Assembly (NCBI RefSeq): GCF_009695765.1
Contig: NZ_VUNI01000025.1
Location: 1-41,123, forward strand
Direction: 5' to 3'
DNA: 41,123 bases
From: Roseburia porci
Lineage (GTDB): Bacteria > Bacillota > Clostridia > Lachnospirales > Lachnospiraceae
Part shown: one piece after another, positions 16,123 to 23,670 of the stretch
Position numbering within the stretch: the stretch's first letter is position 1
Layout: every line of letters begins with the position of its first letter
Made by a program: the position numbers and the translations under genes
Notes under the pieces: model-generated
Databases searched by the model: none
What the model saw: only the letters and a program-made list of their open reading frames with translations
What the model was told of the DNA's origin: nothing

Positions 16123-16359
16123 ATGTTAGACGGAACTGTATTACAAAGATTAAGAATGAGGTCGGGCAAGACATTAGTGCAAGTGGCTGATTGGTGCAAT
16201 GTATCTAAGAGGTACATCATTTATATTGAACAGAATAAAGAAGTACCAAGCGAGGAAACATATGAAGCTTATCTGAACTGTGTCTATGGTACTGGTAAGC
16301 CACTGCCACATGAACCACGATGTAATCAGACCTCTAGGAAAAAGAAACAAAAAGAATAG
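16123..16359 (+). CDS. Small HTH (XRE-like) protein, 78 aa
   Basis: The first 50 residues carry a helix-turn-helix pattern (LQRLRMRSGKTLVQVADWCNVSKRYIIYIE) like XRE/Cro proteins, followed by a basic Lys-rich tail (SRKKKQKE). It would bind DNA as a small regulator of element genes. AAGGAAGGAC lies upstream of the ATG. It follows the capsid terminator and precedes a second small HTH gene by 13 bases, so the two are probably co-transcribed. The target operator is not identified. It is shorter than standard phage CI repressors and lacks a second domain. Confidence 0.7.
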   Translation: MLDGTVLQRLRMRSGKTLVQVADWCNVSKRYIIYIEQNKEVPSEETYEAYLNCVYGTGKPLPHEPRCNQTSRKKKQKE

Positions 16360-16372
16360 AAGGTGCAACACA

Positions 16373-16549
16373 ATGACAGGAAAAGAGTTTCGCATATGGC
16401 GAAGATACAAAGAGATTTCTCAACAAGTAGTTGCGTCATTTGCGGAATGTAATAAGTCAACTATCTGTCGTTGGGAAAAAGAACAAATCAATTTATATCC
16501 AGACCTATATAACAAGGTCATGGAATTTTATGAAACAAATAACAAATAA
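16373..16549 (+). CDS. Small HTH protein, 58 aa
   Basis: A 58-residue protein, almost entirely one helix-turn-helix domain (FRIWRRYKEISQQVVASFAE, then STICRWEKEQ). I start at 16373 because AAGGTG lies 9 bases upstream; longer in-frame forms run back through the preceding gene. The R-W-E-K motif after the recognition helix is typical of Cro/XRE proteins. It forms a pair with the HTH gene before it and is followed by a strong hairpin at 16578. It probably works as a transcription regulator of the element. Confidence 0.65.
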   Translation: MTGKEFRIWRRYKEISQQVVASFAECNKSTICRWEKEQINLYPDLYNKVMEFYETNNK

Positions 16550-16577
16550 ACAAATAAGCGACTATAGGTCGAGAAAG

Positions 16578-16615
16578 GAAGGTGAGATAATTTGTTATGT
16601 AATTATTTCACCTTC
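16578..16615 (+). promoter_or_regulatory. 14-bp stem-loop
   Basis: GAAGGTGAGATAAT (16578-16591) pairs with ATTATTTCACCTTC (16602-16615), one G-T, loop of 10 bases. No T-run follows. A related GATTATCTCAC sequence occurs about 20 bases downstream, so alternative pairing is possible. Confidence 0.6.
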
Positions 16616-16655
16616 ATCTTAATTCGTAGCGGATTATCTCACTATGGATTAAAGA

Positions 16656-17543
16656 GTGAAGGAAGAATATAGACAGAAATTATTAACAGGAAACGAATGG
16701 ATTGATGGTACAGATAAATATGGTCTTACTTTAACTGACGATTTGGATTCACTTTTATCATGTGCCATACTACAACATATTAAAGGTTGGAATATTGAAA
16801 GTGCATTTATATTCAATGATAATAAAGTGCATGAAAAAGATAAGCAGAAACTTGACTGCTATTATAAAATTGCTGATACAGATAATGAGCAGATTGGTGT
16901 AGACTTTGCAAAAGCAGAGGGAAAATGTTTCGACAATCATCTTACACAGTTTACATATCACGAAGAAATAAATTCACAAGCAATCAATTTAAACAGAGTA
17001 CAGAACATTTACAGAGAGAAATACTGCAAGAAGTATAATCTATCAACTGTACTACTTCTATGGTCTTTATATGATTTACCAAAGACAAAATTAACAGATG
17101 AACTAATGATGTTGCTCATAGCGATTGATTCAAGCGATGCTGGCTTTTACACAGATAAGAGATGGGTTGGCATACATGAGTATTGGATAAATGAGGTACT
17201 TGATCTGCCAGAATTATTAGAGTTTGAGCGCAGTCATACAAAGGAAGATTTTAACAAATTTAAAAGAGAGCTAGGCTTAGTAAAAGGTCGTAGCAAGATT
17301 TGGGTAGAAGATAAAAAGTTATGCACTGACATAGACCTTGAAGCAGTAAATGAAATCTTATGGTGGAACACTGACATAGAAATTAAGCTACCAGAAGCCG
17401 AGTTCTATCGTAATGGCATATACAAAGACAACATTGTAAACATACAAGGATTTCCAAGTAGTATTAAGACTATTTGTGATAATCCTTTTTCTTATGCCAT
17501 GACAAGTAAATATGCAGTAGCAGTATCAGAACAGGTGATGTAA
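16656..17543 (+). CDS. Phage protein of unknown function with a DHH-phosphoesterase-like pattern
   Basis: A 295-residue protein with a GTG start. Two Asp-rich motifs stand out: TDDLDSLLSCAIL (about residues 27-39), which resembles motif I of DHH-family phosphoesterases, and VDFAKAEGKCFDNHL (about 88-102), where D-N-H could stand for the D-H-H motif. AIDSSDAGF (about 163-171) is a third acidic cluster. If the resemblance is real it may be a metal-dependent nucleic-acid or nucleotide phosphodiesterase. The pattern is incomplete and I would not assign a reaction. Its stop overlaps the next start by one base, so it is translationally linked to the DUF5659 gene. Confidence 0.55.
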   Translation: MKEEYRQKLLTGNEWIDGTDKYGLTLTDDLDSLLSCAILQHIKGWNIESAFIFNDNKVHEKDKQKLDCYYKIADTDNEQIGVDFAKAEGKCFDNHLTQFTYHEEINSQAINLNRVQNIYREKYCKKYNLSTVLLLWSLYDLPKTKLTDELMMLLIAIDSSDAGFYTDKRWVGIHEYWINEVLDLPELLEFERSHTKEDFNKFKRELGLVKGRSKIWVEDKKLCTDIDLEAVNEILWWNTDIEIKLPEAEFYRNGIYKDNIVNIQGFPSSIKTICDNPFSYAMTSKYAVAVSEQVM

Positions 17544-17737
17544 TGAATTATTCAAATGAACATAAAACAGAGTGCTATATATTCAGTGGATATGTAGCCA
17601 ATGAATTGCTTCGTCGTGGGTACAGAATAACTCACGTCAAGGCAGATAAGAAGAACAAGCAACGCTCAGTATTCTTATTCAAAGTGGAGAATAATATAGA
17701 AAGAGCTATTGACTCTATTACTGAGCAGATGAATTAG
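17543..17737 (+). CDS. DUF5659-like small phage protein
   Basis: A 64-residue protein matching the DUF5659 pattern: an N-terminal segment (YIFSGYVANELLRRGYRITHVKAD) and the closing strand SVFLFKVENN. This family is common in Firmicutes phages and has no known function. The ATG overlaps the previous stop (TAATG). A paralogue lies at 17946. Three hairpins follow immediately. Confidence 0.75.
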   Translation: MNYSNEHKTECYIFSGYVANELLRRGYRITHVKADKKNKQRSVFLFKVENNIERAIDSITEQMN

Positions 17738-17826
17738 CTACCTATTTAGGTAGAGTATTTTCCATAATACTCCTTAAATTTTTTGCATAGTTAATATTTT
17801 ATAGGTAGTCCATTATGGGCTACCTA
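17738..17826 (+). promoter_or_regulatory. Three consecutive hairpins with exchangeable arms
   Basis: CTACC/GGTAG (17738-17753), AGTATT/AATACT (17754-17771) and TAGGTAGTCC/GGGCTACCTA (17802-17826). The GGTAG of the third can also pair with the CTACC of the first, so two mutually exclusive folds exist. It fills the gap between the two DUF5659 genes. Confidence 0.55.
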
Positions 17827-17854
17827 ATCCTCCAAAAAGAAAGGACACAGAAAG

Positions 17855-18031
17855 ATGAATGAATATTTTTATGAAATGACAAAGGACTTAAACAACAGAG
17901 AGTTTGCAAATATTTTTGCAAGATACAGAAAGGAGAATAAGATTCATGAAAGAAAAAGATACAGTGATAATCTTCACAGCGAAGAAATCGAGAGCTTTAT
18001 TGAAGATGGGTTATACGCTTGTGGATATTAA
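17855..18031 (+). CDS. Small phage ORF (58 aa) overlapping the second DUF5659 gene
   Basis: A 58-residue ORF (MNEYFYEMTKDLNNREFANI...) with AAAGGA about 13 bases before the ATG. Its last 86 bases overlap the start of the DUF5659 gene at 17946 in another frame. The first 30 residues look like normal coding sequence; the overlapped part may be a by-product of a shifted or lost stop. Alternatively it couples translation of the downstream gene. Unknown function. Confidence 0.45.
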   Translation: MNEYFYEMTKDLNNREFANIFARYRKENKIHERKRYSDNLHSEEIESFIEDGLYACGY

Positions 18032-18110
18032 GCCAGATAAAACTGATCCAGATGGAAAACGCAGTGTATTCGTTTTCAAGAATGAAGACGGAATTTTGGA
18101 GAATATATAA
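17946..18110 (+). CDS. DUF5659-like small phage protein, second copy
   Basis: A 54-residue protein (MKEKDTVIIFTAKKSRALLK...) with the same pattern as the protein at 17543: ALLKMGYTLVDIKPDKT and then RSVFVFKNED. I start at 17946 because AAGGAG lies 9 bases upstream. The two copies are diverged paralogues separated by a hairpin cluster and a small ORF. No function is known for the family. Confidence 0.72.
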   Translation: MKEKDTVIIFTAKKSRALLKMGYTLVDIKPDKTDPDGKRSVFVFKNEDGILENI

Positions 18111-18143
18111 GTGGCTCAAAATTGAATCAAATTTATCTTTATC

Positions 18144-18424
18144 ACTTAAAGGAATAATCGTCTGCCCTGTCGGGCATCCGTTCCTTGAAGTAAGAAAGAG
18201 AAGTTTGCAATTTTTCACTTGGAAGATACATATTCATTAACTGTCCACTTGCGTGTCCAGTTTTATCATATCTTAACTTACATTTTGAAACACATTTCTT
18301 AATGGAAACCAAGTGAAGAAAACAACACAGGCGTATGCCACTCGTACCTACAACTTTCCAAAATCGTCCATTCAGAACACACATATTAGAAGATAATAAT
18401 AGATATGTACTTTCTGAATGGACG
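18144..18424. ncRNA. Candidate structured RNA region (strand uncertain)
   Basis: The 400-base gap 18111-18512 has no convincing gene but several stems. Stem 1 is a composite hairpin, ACTT plus AAGGAA (18144-18154) with TTCCTT plus AAGT (18181-18191), enclosing TGCCC/GGGCA (18163/18172). Stem 2 is TCACTTGG/CCAAGTGA (18215/18309), enclosing a hairpin at 18240-18261 that, read on the minus strand, has tandem G-A mismatches and a GCAA loop. Stem 3 is CGTCCATTCAGAA (18365-18377) with its exact complement at 18412-18424. An 80-codon minus-strand reading frame overlaps (18142-18384) but has no ribosome site. Confidence 0.45.
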
Positions 18425-18512
18425 AAAATGGAAAATCAAAATGCGACAAGAGTGAGTGCGTCAGCACGAACTAATAAATATGTAAAACAAAGCACAAAAA
18501 GGAGATTAAAGA

Positions 18513-18686
18513 ATGAAGACAGTAAAAATTATCAATCCAGTACAAGCAGGTTTTTATTATGAGAATGGATTAAAGCCATTAGATATTTATTTCAGTAGAG
18601 GTAAATGGGTTTGGGAGTTTGATAAAGACGAGAGCAATCCATTATTTACTCGTTGGCTTAATAACGAAAACAAAATGAAATATTAA
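18513..18686 (+). CDS. Small phage protein, 57 aa
   Basis: A 57-residue ORF (MKTVKIINPVQAGFYYENGL...) with a good AAGGAG site 8 bases before the ATG and 18 bases between its stop and the next gene. It is rich in aromatic residues and shows the pattern of a short conserved phage protein (DIYFSRGKWVWEFDKDES), but I cannot name the family. Likely co-transcribed with the 421-residue protein that follows. Confidence 0.7.
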   Translation: MKTVKIINPVQAGFYYENGLKPLDIYFSRGKWVWEFDKDESNPLFTRWLNNENKMKY

Positions 18687-18704
18687 CTTGAAGGAGATTA
18701 TTAA

Positions 18705-19970
18705 ATGAAGCAAATTATATTAAATAAAGAATATACATATTCGCAGATTTGCGAAATCGTTGGATGGAAAAAATATTCAGGTGGTAATTCTAAGAAAGCA
18801 CAAATCAAAGAGATTGAGAGTTGCTTTGAATGGTATCATCCTATAAATAAGAAAACCCACAAGGAGAAGAAATCCTATATCTTTACAAAGCAATTAAGAG
18901 AACCAGTTGAACCAAGTAAAAGTAATAATGGTGGTAGCAATAATAATAAGAATATTACACCTATGATTGATTATCTTCTTCGTATTGCAAACGACATCAA
19001 TATAGATAATGATATGACATTAACTCATTGGTTCTGTGGCAGTGCAGGTCTTGACTTAATGGATAGGGATATATATGTTGAACAGTTTGGCTCAGATGAA
19101 GAGTTACAAGCATTTTGTGCTGAGTATCATATCTCCAAGCCGAGATTATTTCGTGAGTACATGGGAATGATTAGAAAGCATACAAAGGATATATTCTTAA
19201 AAGCTTTAGAGGTCATGGCTAAGAAAAATTTAGTCGAGTACATAGATGGATATGAGTTCTATTACAAGATGAATAAACGTGGTCGCATGGGAAATATATT
19301 CACAAATGAGTTGAATGATACAGTGCATTGTCTTGAAGAGAAGTATTGTAATGAACTCAATGATGCTTACAATCTCAGTCAGAAGATGGCAGGCAGGCAA
19401 CTGCTTATGTGTATAAATAGAAAGCCAGAGATTAAGGAACAGTTTGATGATTTTATGAATCAGGATTTGAATGATATTCCTGTGTGGGATATTCTCAACG
19501 TGCGTATTGATGAAGAATATTCACATGGTAATTGTAATATTGATGAAAATCATAAAATTCAATCCTACTATAGAGCAATACATATTACTTCTATAGAAGA
19601 AACAATCAATCAGGACTGTGATAAAGATGGTCTTGCAACAGCCGTTACAAATGTTATTCGCAGAGTTAGTCGTAGAGAATTACTCAATAAGAAGTGGAAA
19701 GATAAATATGGAAATGTTCATATGACTTATGACGCTTGGGAAGATGCTACTGATATAGTGGCTATTGAGAAATTATTATTCACACACTTTGACGAGGACT
19801 TTGATGATGGAACGTCACTTGATTTAGCGGTGCTTGATAATGAATTAAAGGATTTTTTATTGGATGACGTTTCCCAAAATGGAAACACTGATGGATTTAT
19901 GGAGATACCGACATCTCCGGAAGATGAGGAAGAATTGAACAGATTATTTGATAGGGTGTCTATTGTATAG
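18705..19970 (+). CDS. Phage protein of unknown function, possible replication or DNA-binding protein (421 aa)
   Basis: A 421-residue protein with no motif that fixes its role. The first 70 residues (YTYSQICEIVGWKKYSGGNS then KKAQIKEIESCFEW) resemble the winged-helix start of several phage DNA-binding proteins. Residues 68-85 are an Asn/Ser-rich linker. The middle part, 86-320, looks alpha-helical with clustered Lys/Arg, and the C terminus is acidic (DEDFDDG; SPEDEEELNRLFD). I see no Walker A or primase motifs. It is the largest non-structural gene of the element and stands where a replication initiator would be expected, just before the terminase genes. AAGGAG lies 9 bases before the ATG. 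Confidence 0.6.
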   Translation: MKQIILNKEYTYSQICEIVGWKKYSGGNSKKAQIKEIESCFEWYHPINKKTHKEKKSYIFTKQLREPVEPSKSNNGGSNNNKNITPMIDYLLRIANDINIDNDMTLTHWFCGSAGLDLMDRDIYVEQFGSDEELQAFCAEYHISKPRLFREYMGMIRKHTKDIFLKALEVMAKKNLVEYIDGYEFYYKMNKRGRMGNIFTNELNDTVHCLEEKYCNELNDAYNLSQKMAGRQLLMCINRKPEIKEQFDDFMNQDLNDIPVWDILNVRIDEEYSHGNCNIDENHKIQSYYRAIHITSIEETINQDCDKDGLATAVTNVIRRVSRRELLNKKWKDKYGNVHMTYDAWEDATDIVAIEKLLFTHFDEDFDDGTSLDLAVLDNELKDFLLDDVSQNGNTDGFMEIPTSPEDEEELNRLFDRVSIV

Positions 19971-19987
19971 GCATCCTATTTTAGTTT

Positions 19988-20020
19988 ACTCCACGATTCT
20001 GTGGCACGATTCTGTGGAGT
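19988..20020 (+). repeat. Tandem 13-bp repeat inside an inverted repeat
   Basis: CACGATTCTGTGG occurs twice back to back (19992-20004, 20005-20017). ACTCCAC (19988-19994) and GTGGAGT (20014-20020) flank it as a stem. There is no T-run, so it is more likely an operator or processing site than a terminator. Confidence 0.6.
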
Positions 20021-20047
20021 CAGATTATAGAAAGTGAGGAACATAAA

Positions 20048-20194
20048 ATGAGAAAGAAAGATTTAATTGCAGAGAACAAAAGATTAAAAGATGAGGTTGA
20101 AGATTTAAAGCGTCAGTTGACATATGCAAAGACACAAATAGATATAAAGGATATTTGCTTGATGCTTAAGGAAAGAGAGGTATATCATGACTAA
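20048..20194 (+). CDS. Small coiled-coil phage protein, 48 aa
   Basis: A 48-residue ORF (MRKKDLIAENKRLKDEVEDL...) with a regular heptad pattern over about residues 5-40. GTGAGGA lies upstream of the ATG. It overlaps the small terminase start by eight bases, which suggests translational coupling. Short coiled-coil ORFs of this kind are common before terminase genes; function unknown. Confidence 0.65.
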   Translation: MRKKDLIAENKRLKDEVEDLKRQLTYAKTQIDIKDICLMLKEREVYHD

Positions 20195-20606
20195 GGAAAA
20201 GACAATTATGCAAGCATTAACAGAGGTTGTTCCTAACTATCTTGCGTCATATCTTTGTTGGTATTACTCTGACCCTAACAAGAGAATTACTTGGGATGAT
20301 TTGTGTAAAACTGATTCTAACTTTAGAAGTAAAAATGGAGAGAATAAAACAGAGGATTTTGCAGAACAGAACTGGCTCATTAGAGATGATGTTCAAAAGG
20401 CAATGATTGTTTATCTACAATATATGAAGCGTTATAACTTTATGAAGCGTTACCAAGAGATGAATAAGAAAGCATTAAGCGGTGATGTGAACAGTGCAAA
20501 GTATGTTGATGAGATGGATAAAATGCTTGATAAAATGAATGTTGATAAGAATACTGAAAATGAGATTGATAAGTTGCTCATGGGGGTGAATATCAATGTC
20601 AATTAG
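20187..20606 (+). CDS. terS: Probable terminase small subunit
   Basis: A 139-residue mostly helical protein directly before, and overlapping by 11 bases, the large terminase gene. Position, size and helical make-up fit a terminase small subunit, which recognises viral DNA and regulates the motor. Residues about 55-125 contain a helical stretch suited to oligomerisation. An N-terminal DNA-binding HTH is not obvious (LTEVVPNYLASYLCWYYSDP, then WDDLCKTD), so the call rests mainly on context. AGAGGT precedes the ATG. Confidence 0.65.
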   Translation: MTKEKTIMQALTEVVPNYLASYLCWYYSDPNKRITWDDLCKTDSNFRSKNGENKTEDFAEQNWLIRDDVQKAMIVYLQYMKRYNFMKRYQEMNKKALSGDVNSAKYVDEMDKMLDKMNVDKNTENEIDKLLMGVNINVN

Positions 20607-22182
20607 TTTAGATACTGCCAAGAAATTAAATTGGCTATGGAAAGATGAAAACAAGATTGCATGGATAGAAACCTTTATTAAGATTACGGATAAAGAGACA
20701 CATACAGTTCCATTTATCTTGACTGATGAGCAGAGAAATCTTGTTGAGAATCTGGCTCATAAAAATATCATAAGCAAGTCAAGACAATGCGGAATCTCGT
20801 CAATAACTCTAGCCTTATCCATAAGACAGAGTGTGATATATCCTAATACAACGTGTGTGCTTATATCTCATACACAGACAAGTACCAATGCCGTGTTCGA
20901 GAAATTAAAGCAACAGTTTTATTCTTTACCAGATTGGTTAAGACCAAATTTGCTTACTAATAACAGACAGGCACTTACATTTGAAAATGGTTCTAGTATC
21001 GTATGTATGACTTGTGGTAATCGTCCGATTGGACGAGGTTCTACTTATAATGGCATAGTTCATTTATCTGAGTTTGCTTTTTATAAGAATCAGCAGGAAC
21101 AGTTGACCTCTATTATGCAGGCAGTAACAAGTTCGGCAACCGTGATAATTGAGTCAACATCGAATGGCTACAATGAGTATTCGTCACTCTTTTTAGGAGC
21201 AAAGAATGGAGAGAATGACTGGAAACCATTTTTCTTTAACTTTATAAACGGAAGAGCACTCTTCAAGCCACAGTATGATGAAGCAGTCAGATTGTATAAG
21301 GCTCGTCACAATGGCAAGATGCTCACTGAGTGTGATTATGATGAGGAAGAATTACAGTTGGCTAAATTAGGTATGACACCAGAACAAGCCGTGTGGAGAA
21401 GAGGAAAAATTGCAGAATCTTCTTTAGAATCTTTCCACGTTGAATATCCTGCGACACCAGAACAGAGTTTTGTGGCAACAGGAAGTGCAGTTGTATATGA
21501 CAATGCTAAAGTAGTTAAGCTACAACAGGCATTAGTAGAACAAAAGGTTAAGCCACTATCTGTTGATAAGATAGTTGGTCTGCCACAGATACTTAGGACT
21601 TATGTGCAGAATAAATCACTTGATATATATGCAGTTCCAAAAAGAGGAATGAAATACACGATTGGGATAGATGTATCGGAGGGACTCGGAGGTAAACATG
21701 ACTATTCTACTATGTTTGTAATGGATAAGGATGGTGAGCAAGTAGCGGAGTTCCATAATAATAAGGTACAACCATATCTCTATGCAGATATATGTAATGC
21801 AGTCGGACGCTTCTATAATAAAGCTTTGCTTTGTGTCGAGAAAGCATCAGGCGGTCATTCTGTTATTGAGAGATTGAGATATGAGCATAAGTATATGAAC
21901 ATGGTTAAATATAAGACCTATGATGAATATAATCGTGCCGTATGGAAGGTAGGATTCGATACCAATAACAAAACAAAGAGCATTGCGGTTAATGATTCAA
22001 GGGAATGGTTTGATAAAGGTATGGTTCGTATTATGAGCAATAATCTTTTAGAGGAAATGAAAACATTTGTTGCAGAAGAGAATGGTTCATTTAATGCGGT
22101 TACTGGCTGTCACGACGATTTAGTGTCAGCATTTTGGCTCTGTATTCAGGGCATGAAGAGTGGGTTCTGGTATCCATTCTAA
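20596..22182 (+). CDS. terL: Phage terminase large subunit (packaging ATPase/nuclease)
   Basis: A 528-residue protein. The ATPase domain has a Walker A of the variant KSRQCGISS type (61-69), with the Lys before the loop as in several Firmicutes phages, and a Walker B-like GIVHLSEF with Glu159. An STSNGYNE coupling motif lies at 187-194. The C-terminal RNase H-like nuclease has Asp359 (GIDVSEG), Glu415 (CVEKASGGH) and Asp507/508 (CHDDLVSAFW). It drives DNA into the procapsid through the portal and cuts the concatemer. All key residues are present, so it should be active. It overlaps the small subunit gene and ends before a terminator and then the portal gene. Confidence 0.93.
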   Translation: MSISLDTAKKLNWLWKDENKIAWIETFIKITDKETHTVPFILTDEQRNLVENLAHKNIISKSRQCGISSITLALSIRQSVIYPNTTCVLISHTQTSTNAVFEKLKQQFYSLPDWLRPNLLTNNRQALTFENGSSIVCMTCGNRPIGRGSTYNGIVHLSEFAFYKNQQEQLTSIMQAVTSSATVIIESTSNGYNEYSSLFLGAKNGENDWKPFFFNFINGRALFKPQYDEAVRLYKARHNGKMLTECDYDEEELQLAKLGMTPEQAVWRRGKIAESSLESFHVEYPATPEQSFVATGSAVVYDNAKVVKLQQALVEQKVKPLSVDKIVGLPQILRTYVQNKSLDIYAVPKRGMKYTIGIDVSEGLGGKHDYSTMFVMDKDGEQVAEFHNNKVQPYLYADICNAVGRFYNKALLCVEKASGGHSVIERLRYEHKYMNMVKYKTYDEYNRAVWKVGFDTNNKTKSIAVNDSREWFDKGMVRIMSNNLLEEMKTFVAEENGSFNAVTGCHDDLVSAFWLCIQGMKSGFWYPF

Positions 22183-22229
22183 AGGTAATAATTATTAACA
22201 GAATAGGGAATTTAGGACTTTAATGATGT

Positions 22230-22260
22230 TAGGTATAGATTTATATGCCTAGCTTTTTTT
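22230..22260 (+). terminator. Intrinsic terminator after the large terminase gene
   Basis: TAGGTAT (22230-22236) pairs with ATGCCTA (22245-22251), then a run of seven T from 22254. An outer inverted repeat AATAGGGAA/TTCCCTATT (22202-22210 and 22271-22279) surrounds it and could form a competing fold. Confidence 0.8.
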
Positions 22261-22305
22261 ATTGTCTATTTTCCCTATTGTAACAGTAAATAGAAAGGAA
22301 GAATT

Positions 22306-23634
22306 ATGACAATACAAGAATATATAGATAAGCAGTATGATGGTTCTGCTACTTGGTTCATGGAAGAAGTTAATCAGAAGAATCATGTGGCTAGAATTGC
22401 AGGTGTTGTAGCAAATATGGATTATCTTGCAGGACGACACAAGGTATTAAGCAGAGAAGATTGCTATTACAAAGGTAAGGTATTAAAGACACGTAAGACT
22501 ATATTGAATTATGCTAAAACTGTTCTACGTTTCCATGATACATTTCTGCTTGGAAAGAAGGTTTCATTAAGCTCAAATGATAATGATACAGTTAATACAT
22601 TCAATGATATTTATAGGCTTGGTCAGTACGAGACAGTTGACTATCAGATACTTGACAGAGTAAATAAGTTTGGTGACGCATATGAGGTTGTATACATTGA
22701 TAATGGAGTGATTAAGAGTAAGGTGCTTGATAGTGCTTGCAGTTATCCTGTATATGATGAGTTGGGAGAGTATCTTGCTTTCATTGAAACATGGACTGAT
22801 GTATTCTCTAGTATCACTTATTGGAACGTATATTATCCTACATACGTTGAGCATTGGAGTAATGAGGGTGCAGATGAGCATTTAGTATCTACCACTATGT
22901 CTGTTGGTCTGCCTATCCACTATCATAATTTCAGTGATGAAGACTATAATTATGGTGTGAGTATGCTTACGGACATTAAACCTATAATGGATGAGTTAGA
23001 GGACGTTATGAGCAAGATGGGTGATGCTATTTATGTTAATTCACTCAATCCTATGAATGTAGCAATCGGACAGAGAATAGAGAGTTCAATTCCTAGTACG
23101 GCTGTAGGCTATGTACTAAATTTGGATGCAGGTGACTATAAGGTAGTTAGTGCTTCTATGGATTATAATACGATTAAGCTTTATTTGGATAACCTTAAAC
23201 AGATGCTCAATGATATTAGTTGTATTCCTAGTGTGTTAGGTTCTAGTACCAATATTGCTAATGTTAGTTCCGTAGCTATGCAGATATTGTATGCTATGGC
23301 TCAGGTTAATGCAGATGAAACTAAGAAGTGGCTTAATATTGGATTCAGAGAGAGATTTGAGAGATTCAAGAAGATACTGAGTATGCAGGGCATAAGTGTA
23401 GAGAGTGACGTTGATGTTATCTATAATGTGTCTATGCCAGTTGCTACTACTGAAATGATTGCTAATCTGAAGGCATTGCAGGAAATGGGAGCAATTAGTA
23501 AGGAAACAATTATGGAAAAGAGCGATATTGTCAGTGATGTAGAGGTTGAAAAGAAGAGGTTGAGTGGTGAAAATGTTTCACAAAATGTTTCACAGAAGGT
23601 TGATAATCCTAGTAAAGAAGTAGGAATTAAATAA
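22306..23634 (+). CDS. Phage portal protein (SPP1 gp6-like)
   Basis: A 442-residue protein typical of the SPP1-type portal family: the early segment with NMDYLAGRHKVL and KTRKTILNYAKTVLRFHDTF, a central clip and stem region (MLTDIKPIMDELEDVMSKMG), and the long helical part (LDNLKQMLNDISCIPSVLGS) with a hydrophilic C-terminal tail. It forms the dodecameric ring at one capsid vertex through which DNA passes. It follows the terminase genes as usual. AAAGGAAG lies 8 bases before the ATG. The terminator at 23649 and then the second non-coding array follow. Confidence 0.9.
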   Translation: MTIQEYIDKQYDGSATWFMEEVNQKNHVARIAGVVANMDYLAGRHKVLSREDCYYKGKVLKTRKTILNYAKTVLRFHDTFLLGKKVSLSSNDNDTVNTFNDIYRLGQYETVDYQILDRVNKFGDAYEVVYIDNGVIKSKVLDSACSYPVYDELGEYLAFIETWTDVFSSITYWNVYYPTYVEHWSNEGADEHLVSTTMSVGLPIHYHNFSDEDYNYGVSMLTDIKPIMDELEDVMSKMGDAIYVNSLNPMNVAIGQRIESSIPSTAVGYVLNLDAGDYKVVSASMDYNTIKLYLDNLKQMLNDISCIPSVLGSSTNIANVSSVAMQILYAMAQVNADETKKWLNIGFRERFERFKKILSMQGISVESDVDVIYNVSMPVATTEMIANLKALQEMGAISKETIMEKSDIVSDVEVEKKRLSGENVSQNVSQKVDNPSKEVGIK

Positions 23635-23648
23635 ATGTTTCACGGATG

Positions 23649-23670
23649 TTTCACGGAGTGAAGTTTTTTT
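23649..23670 (+). terminator. Intrinsic terminator after the portal gene
   Basis: TTCAC (23650-23654), loop GGA, GTGAA (23658-23662), G, then seven T. It overlaps a tandem repeat of ATGTTTCACGG. Confidence 0.7.

Noticed and set aside
18142-18384. 80-codon minus-strand reading frame in the structured region
   Set aside because: No ribosome site and no recognisable protein; the stems explain the sequence better. Kept only as an alternative.
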